From the NCBI GenBank assembly GCA_010015655.1, contig ML976678.1:96560-160559 (forward strand): 64,000 bases of DNA. Direction: 5' to 3'. The translations under genes and the position numbers were made by a program. The stretch is from Bimuria novae-zelandiae CBS 107.79 (lineage: Eukaryota; Ascomycota; Dothideomycetes; Pleosporales; Didymosphaeriaceae). The notes under the pieces were generated by a model, which was given only the letters and a program-made list of their open reading frames with translations, was not told the DNA's origin and did not search any database. The first letter of the stretch is position 1. Each line of letters opens with the position of its first letter. Positions 58,195 to 64,000 of this stretch are shown here, piece by piece.

Positions 58195-60060
58195 ATGGCT
58201 TTCAACTTCAACTGGTCGCCGCTCATCGCGGACACCTCCCGCGCACGCGACATGCTGACGACGGCACTGAACAAGGGCCCGAAGCCGCCCATCATCGTCG
58301 ACGACATCACAGTCACCGAGCTGAACCTGGGCTCGACGCCGCCCGAGCTGGAGATATTAGAGATTGGCGACCTGGCCGAGGACCGCTTCCGAGGCATCTT
58401 CAAGATGACGTACACGGGCGATGCTTTTCTGACACTGAAGACAAAGGTCCAGGCAAACCCGTTAAACACGTACCTCTCGACGAAACCCGACTTCGCGTCG
58501 CCGGAGCCGCTCGCTGCGTCCGCCGGCTTGACGATACCGCTACAGATCACGCTGTCGGATATACGGTTGTCGGGCTTCGTCATACTGGTGTTTTCAAAAC
58601 AAAAAGGCGTCACGCTGGTATTTCGGAATGATCCGTTGGAGTCGCTCAAGGTGTCTTCAACGTTTGATTCGATTCCGTTTATCAAGAACTATTTGCAGAA
58701 AGTGATTGAGGAACAGCTGCGCGTGCTGTTCATGGAGGATCTGCCGGCCATCATCCATCGGCTGTCGCTGCGGTTATGGTCACCCGAGTTCCAGGAGATG
58801 GATACAGAGACGGAAGAGAGACTGGACGGCTCGAAGAGCACGATTGCTCCCATTGATCCGTTATCGAGCCCGCCGCAGGACGCCGTGGACGAGTTCGGAA
58901 ACCCGATCGATGCCTCGCAGATGGCCACACTCGCGCTCGACTCAGCGTCGGAGATTCACGCATCGTTCTCACAGAAGAACATGCTCCGCCTCGCCGCACT
59001 ATCGCAGTCCCAACGCACTTTATCCCTCTTCACCCCCGGCATCCGCGAAGCCGTCTTCCGCGCCTGGGCCAGCAACCCCGACCGTCCCGACTCTGGCTCC
59101 GCAACGCCCGCGCTCACACAATCCAGCCTCTCCAGAATCCAATCCAACTTTGCGAGCGTCAAGTCCAACGCCTCGTCCATCGCCTCCGGTAGCACAGGAC
59201 AAGACACAATGAGCTCCCGCCCTACCTTATCCTCCACCTACTCCTCCGCCGCCGGTCTCAGCCTCGGAGCGAACCGCGCGCGCGGCCACCAAATGCGCAA
59301 GCGCAAGAAGCGCGTCGTCGACCTGCGGAAGAACCGCGACGGCGCAGAGTCTTCGGGCTTGTCAACCGAAGGCAACACGCCGTTACACAGTACCACGGTC
59401 TCAGAAACCGCCAGCAGCGTCATCCTGGAAGAGCGGGAGCGCGAAGAAGAACCGCTCACATCACCACCACGCAGCCCAGCGAAGCCAAACGTCCGCTTCG
59501 ACCCCAAACACGGCCGTCTCGACATCAGCGACCCGAGCCGTCTCCGCGAAACAGAAAAGACGCTGTCAGCTTCAACAGACACATTGCTCGCCCCCGCACC
59601 GCTTCTCTCCAACCCCCCGAAGCCGAAAGCGAAAAACCTCGCTAACGCACCCGTGCACCATCTCGTCAACGCCGTGCAGCATGAGAAACCCCGCTCCTCG
59701 TCATCCCGTCCGCCACTCTCCCACTCACGCTTGCGGTCCACGCAACAATCATCTTCCCCGCTGCTACGCTCGCTGTCTTTCGATAAAGTTTCCGCGATTA
59801 CTCAGAATCAGTTTCAGAATCAGAAAAACCACGGCGGGCTCGGGTCGCCGCCGTATGCGGAGAGTACGACGAGCTCGTCGGGAGGGATACTGGAGCAGGC
59901 GTGGATGATGAAGATGGCGCAGGACATTGCGCGGAAGGTTGCTGAGGAGAAGGGGAGGAGTAGGAGTAGGAGTCCGCGAGAGGGTGCTGAGAAGAGGACT
60001 CAAGGGCTGTGGGATAGTGGGGTGGAGGAGTTGGATGCGCCGCCGGCGTATGTGGCGTGA
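58195..60060 (+). CDS. MDM34: Mdm34, ERMES complex subunit (621 aa, single exon)
   Basis: Mitochondrial distribution and morphology protein 34 (Mmm2), part of the ER-mitochondria encounter structure with Mmm1, Mdm10 and Mdm12. It sits at the mitochondrial outer membrane and helps move phospholipids between the organelles. The start [20 protein letters not shown] at 58195 is the family's conserved N-terminus. A longer in-frame start at 58168 would add nine residues that the family lacks. Residues 1 to about 195 form the SMP lipid-binding domain ([20 protein letters not shown], then [20 protein letters not shown] and [20 protein letters not shown]). The remainder is low-complexity, Ser/Pro-rich, with the conserved basic motif [13 protein letters not shown] near residue 370. 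Length is typical for filamentous ascomycetes. No RIP. Several long open frames on other strands and frames are GC-bias shadows. Confidence 0.95.
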   Translation: MAFNFNWSPLIADTSRARDMLTTALNKGPKPPIIVDDITVTELNLGSTPPELEILEIGDLAEDRFRGIFKMTYTGDAFLTLKTKVQANPLNTYLSTKPDFASPEPLAASAGLTIPLQITLSDIRLSGFVILVFSKQKGVTLVFRNDPLESLKVSSTFDSIPFIKNYLQKVIEEQLRVLFMEDLPAIIHRLSLRLWSPEFQEMDTETEERLDGSKSTIAPIDPLSSPPQDAVDEFGNPIDASQMATLALDSASEIHASFSQKNMLRLAALSQSQRTLSLFTPGIREAVFRAWASNPDRPDSGSATPALTQSSLSRIQSNFASVKSNASSIASGSTGQDTMSSRPTLSSTYSSAAGLSLGANRARGHQMRKRKKRVVDLRKNRDGAESSGLSTEGNTPLHSTTVSETASSVILEEREREEEPLTSPPRSPAKPNVRFDPKHGRLDISDPSRLRETEKTLSASTDTLLAPAPLLSNPPKPKAKNLANAPVHHLVNAVQHEKPRSSSSRPPLSHSRLRSTQQSSSPLLRSLSFDKVSAITQNQFQNQKNHGGLGSPPYAESTTSSSGGILEQAWMMKMAQDIARKVAEEKGRSRSRSPREGAEKRTQGLWDSGVEELDAPPAYVA

Positions 60061-61564
60061 GAGCGGAGGGGGAGGTGTATGATGTTATGATACCATGGGT
60101 AATGAGGGCGTTTTTTTTGGGCTGTTTGGGTTGGTTAGGTTGCGTCGCTCGCTTGCTTTTTGCATGGTTTACTTTGTTGGCTCTTTTGTTTGGGAATGGA
60201 ATGGGAGTAAGGGTGGTGTAACAAAAGCTGTGCGGTGTAATCGTAGTGTAAAGTGTATACTAGGCAGGTGCTTACAGGAGGGGATGTTGTATAAGATGGC
60301 GAAGAGAGGAGGAGGTAGAAGGGTGTACGGTGTGTACACCTGCGAGTATGTATAATCGTTGCGCTGTGGTTCAAAATTGCTGCGTCTGGATGGGCGGTGG
60401 TGTTGTATGATTGTAGGATAAGAGCATGAGGTGGAGGGATGGAGCTGCTTTTAGGGAATGAATGGAAAGTCATACGTTGATATCTGGACTGGTCATAAGT
60501 AGGGTGTTATGCTCTGTTATATTTTGCTAATCGTGCGTACAGACGCTATGGGTTCTACGCGGTCCTGAGGAACACAGCACGTGCTTGACGCGCATAATGC
60601 GATCCGTCGTCTGCGCGACAGCAAAGAGAACGCGGCTGTGCGAAGCAACACTCGTCAAAGTCTACCCGCTCGCATCGCCGTTGATCGCGAACGATGTCGC
60701 ACGCAACCTAAGCCGTATTGGAACCTACCTCGGCCCGCCTTATTTAACACCTTAGAGTAGAGATGGGATGGACCTGCTCGCCCTTTGGCCCTCGCCTTCG
60801 CACCCACGGTGCTCACAGTCTCACCCGACGTATAGCTCTCTCTCGCACGCAACGTCTGAGCGCCTCTGCTAAAGTTCTTCGAGCATTGTTGTCTCCGGTT
60901 AGTGGAATCTCGTCGACTAGGAACTTATTGCCTGGTTGCGCACAGCCTCATGTGCTTGCACGTTGTGAGGGCTTGTGGCTTGTATAGGTGAGAGCAAGGG
61001 GTGCGGATATTGCAGGGCGAGCCGAGCCGTAGAACGACAGACAGCCCCCACGCGACGATCAAGAGAGGTGGCTAAGACTACATCGTATTTGACAGTGTTT
61101 GCCCGAGCGGATACGAGGGCTCTTCTCTTGGCCTCTCGCTCTTTTCTATACTATTCTCTCGAGGTCTCGACCAACATTTCCTTAATGAAGAATAAACCAA
61201 TGGCTTTTGACTGCGTAGGTAGAGCATGGCTCAAGAAAACAGAGAAATAGCATACGAGTACCCAAGGCACATTGCAGCGAATATACACCAAGCCTCTAGC
61301 CGAGGAGCGCCACTCGGTTCGCCATCAATGTGATTCGCTCTTCGCAACAGCATCAGGGGCTCAGCGCTTCCCCGAGATGTCTGCTCAGGTGAAGAAAAGG
61401 ACCGAAATAGAGAAGTGGTACATGGACGAGCAAGGCTTTACGAGATGCGCGTGTACATATTCCCACTGTACCGCACCGCCGCAGTGACTTTTACTTCACC
61501 CTCCCATCCTTACTATTTTTGATAAAATATTTAGTCTAATACATCTATAGCGCTGGGCGGCAAA
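60061..61564. other. Intergenic region with no firm gene
   Basis: GC-normal. It begins with a G/T-rich MDM34 3' region (60061-60480). Open frames at 60655-60987, 60975-61250 and 61272-61487 lack recognisable domains. The last ends in a short Cys-containing segment (FTRCACTYSHC) and an ATG at 61225 opens another 35-codon frame, so a small spliced gene at about 61200-61490 is possible but not supported. No tRNA found. Confidence 0.4.
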
Positions 61565-63483
61565 ATGTTATCCCTTCGTTTGACAGCCCTCCCACTCACG
61601 CTCATCCTCCTCTCCATCGCAGCCGCAACATCTCTCATACCACGAGGCATCTGCAACACAAGCGCAGACTGGGAAACCACACCTTCCACCTACCTGAGCG
61701 CGAACACAGACACCAAGCTTCGCGAGTGGTGGGCGAGCGTGTCCGCGCGTCCCACACACGGGTCGTTTACGACGGAGTTTGGAAAGGCGTTTGGACAACA
61801 TGTGCCGTATGAGTGCGGTTTAACGGATGATAGTGGGTGTATATATGCGGGGTGTAGCGGTATGTACAAAAATCTTCACGTCACAAGAAAGGAAATTTGC
61901 TATGAGAAGTGCGGTGCTAATGCATATGGCTGTAGATTTCGAGGATAATGGCGATCCACCATGGGCGTACATGGCGCAGATCTCAATGGTGAATTTACAC
62001 ATCTTGTTTAAAGCTATTGAAGTCCGTCCTTCCCCTCCCCTTCCTCTCCCCCTTCTCCTCCCGCCCAGAGGTACTAAACGCACAAAGGAAGGTATAACAA
62101 AAGGCCAACTCGACTTCACCGACCGTCTCGACAAACTCGTGCTCACCTTCTTCCCCTGGCGCGAGCCCAACTTCGCGCCCGAGGACGCACTCATCTGGAT
62201 GACGGGCATCGTGGGTCTCGCTGGCGCTATTGCACCGATCATGGCGGCGTCGGTGAGGGCGGCGCAGAAGGGCGAGGCTGCGGTTGCCGCGGGCGCGGGG
62301 GGGTTGAGTGCGATGGCTGGAGCGGGGTTGGCGCAGATTGGGAAGGAGATTAAGCCTGAGTGAGTTCCCATAGTTGAGAGGATATGCGAGGTATCAGGGT
62401 GCTGGGCTGACGACGGAGACAGCTCGATCGCTGGCTTCGCGAGCATCGCGACGTTCAAGGATTTTGCAGCCGAGTACGCAAAATCCATGCGGAAGACGCT
62501 GGACGAGTGGTCCAACACCACGTTCGCGGGTGAGAAGGACGCGTCGAATTACACCTTCCTGTAAATACCCCCTCCCCCTTTCTCCCTCCCCCCATCCATA
62601 AGCAAACCCACTCACACCACCGTGTAGCGACTACCTCTCCTCCGGCTCCCTCATCTCAAACACCCTCCTCCCCTCCTCCCCCTCCATAGAATCCTTCTAC
62701 ACAACCCTCCTCGCCTCCACAGTAATAAACTCCCAATGGCGCAAGCGTAAAATCTACACAACCTTCTACCCCCTCCCCTCCCCCACAGCCAACGAGACCT
62801 CCTTCTCCGGCCCCAACGCAACCCGCTACTACTCCCCGACCGACAGTGGCGTATACTACACCTACGCCTACCACGAAACCGGCGTCCTGGCCGGCTACCC
62901 CTCCGCCCCAGACGGGCTGGCCGACCTCAACGCCTCCTCCTGGGCAATCTCAGGCGAGGACATTACCAAGAGCAGCGCCGCGAGTTTCGCAGCAGGACGG
63001 TATAATTTCACGCAGGATATGGGGATGCAGGCGCTACGCTCGGCCATCGCGGCGAATGGTACCGCGTCGCTATCGCCGTGGGACGAAGGCGCCGCGTGGA
63101 TTGGCACATGGACGCTTCCCGTCTGCGTCCTCCCCGCCTCGCCGGACATGAACACGCAGTACGGCAACACGTCCTCGCGGTACGGCGTGCTACCCTGCTG
63201 CTGCGGCGAGGGGTGCAAGGATACGAAGGAGTTCGTGGAAGCGGCGAATATGAAGGGGTTCCAGACGCTGTTGTATGGATGTGAGGAGCAGCTGCGGGGC
63301 ACGGGGATAGAGTTTTCGGACATCGATTATGGGTTTGGGAAGAAGAAGGGGCCGGCGGCGCTGCCGTTTTATTGGGCGACGCTGAGTACGGGGAAGAAGG
63401 CGGGGCTGGCGATTGGGATGATTGCGGGGGGGTTGTTTGTGCTGGTGTTGCTGTTTTCGTGTTTGGCGGCGTGTTGTGGATGA
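61565..63483 (+). CDS. Unrecognised secreted or plasma-membrane protein, 548 aa, 5 exons
   Basis: Exons 61565-61859, 61936-62021, 62088-62359, 62423-62560 and 62628-63483; introns of 76, 66, 63 and 67 nt. Introns 1, 3 and 4 have good donors (GTATGT, GTGAGT, GTAAAT) and are required by stop codons or frame. Intron 2 (62022-62087, donor GTCCGT, branch TACTAAAC) is a multiple of three and less certain. All junctions keep one frame to the TGA at 63481. Residues 1-22 look like a signal peptide. A hydrophobic segment lies at about 161-180 (ALIWMTGIVGLAGAIAPIMA) and a C-terminal transmembrane helix at about 521-543 (AGLAIGMIAGGLFVLVLLFS). Between them are several N-glycosylation sequons and a CCCGEGC cysteine cluster, so that part is probably extracellular. 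I do not recognise the family; it resembles conserved hypothetical fungal surface proteins. Codon use is typical of the island. Confidence 0.78.
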
Positions 63484-64000
63484 GTCTGTGGCTGGTCATT
63501 TATACTTTAGAGAAATGAGAAAGGTGGCGCCTGAAGCCAGGAATTGGATTTCCTATGAGATATTCGTCCGGTATTGGATGCATTGGAGTGTGTTTGATTG
63601 TTGTCATTGCAGTGTAGAAATATGCGCAGTACACGGGCTTTCTAAAACCAAAATCGCATTCAAGGGGTATCTCTAGCCTGAAACCTGTAACGCCATGTCC
63701 GCATAGCACTTCACAATGCTCTGAGCGCCCAGATCCATAGCTACACTGCATAATGCAAGTAAGGGACCAAGCATGTGGTTAGTCTCGCCAATCTTATACT
63801 CGGCCCCTAGCGGTCGATATCGATTTTTCTCCGAAAAAGGCCGTGCGGAGCACGGCCCTAACGTGTCCGTGCACCCAATGCACGGATTCAGCCAATGCAC
63901 ACCGAACACCATAAACGCTCTATTAGAAATAAGGCTGCAGAACCACCCACAAACAATATTATTATAAGATTTTCTACTAGGATAGTAAATCGATAGCTGC
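63484..64000. other. 3' flank of the membrane-protein gene, then a possible repeat border
   Basis: 63484-63750 is ordinary intergenic DNA. 63800-63900 holds inverted motifs (GGCCGTGCGGAGCACGGCC at 63840-63858; GTGCACCCAATGCACGG at 63869-63885). From about 63950 the sequence turns TA-rich. This fits the start of a further transposon running out of the window, but only one end is visible. The open frames here (63500-63967) are not supported. Confidence 0.4.

Overview
The window looks like the nuclear genome of a filamentous ascomycete, probably a dothideomycete-like species with a two-compartment genome. Evidence: a Zn2Cys6 regulator, an Mdm34 (ERMES) gene, a secreted M14 carboxypeptidase, introns of 52-142 nt with GTATGT/GTGAGT donors and CTGAC/CTAAC-type branch sites, and long AT-rich tracts in which recognisable transposon reading frames carry many TAG/TAA codons with the frame otherwise kept. 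That is the expected trace of repeat-induced point mutation (RIP, C:G to T:A). The species is inference.

Layout. 1-985: AT-rich tract. 1-4.7 kb gene island: Zn2Cys6 transcription factor (1090-3553, minus, one intron inside the zinc cluster). 4.7-24.1 kb: transposons, namely a Fot1/pogo element (4712-6579), a RIP-decayed piggyBac (about 6.6-8.5 kb), a pogo element (8571-20196) split by a Ty3/gypsy chromovirus (9951-19805, minus) that itself holds a second pogo (15413-17278) and a solo LTR (12659-13043), then a Tc1-like element (20288-24121) holding another Tc1-like element (21975-23716). 24.1-26.5 kb: small island with the carboxypeptidase. 26528-26759: a 232-bp MITE.

26772-56609: one Fot1-like element swollen to 29.8 kb by insertions up to five levels deep. 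Inside it sits a pogo (28019-56126). Inside that are gypsy A (28734-35240, with two nested solo LTRs), a truncated gypsy B (LTR at 35782) carrying a Ty1/copia element (36598-42150), and a truncated gypsy C2 (about 42309-55754). The 3' LTR of C2 is split by gypsy D (47049-55744), which carries a further pogo (48083-49953). Most boundaries are fixed to the base by target-site duplications and inverted termini.

56.6-64 kb: right gene island with an ECM15/YBL001c-type thiamine-binding protein (56701-57143; the 29.8-kb element ends about 90 bp upstream of its start), MDM34 (58195-60060), and an unrecognised secreted or membrane protein of five exons (61565-63483). The last ~50 bases look AT-rich again. 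No CRISPR array, rRNA or convincing tRNA was seen. The host genes look like independent single-copy genes rather than a functional cluster.
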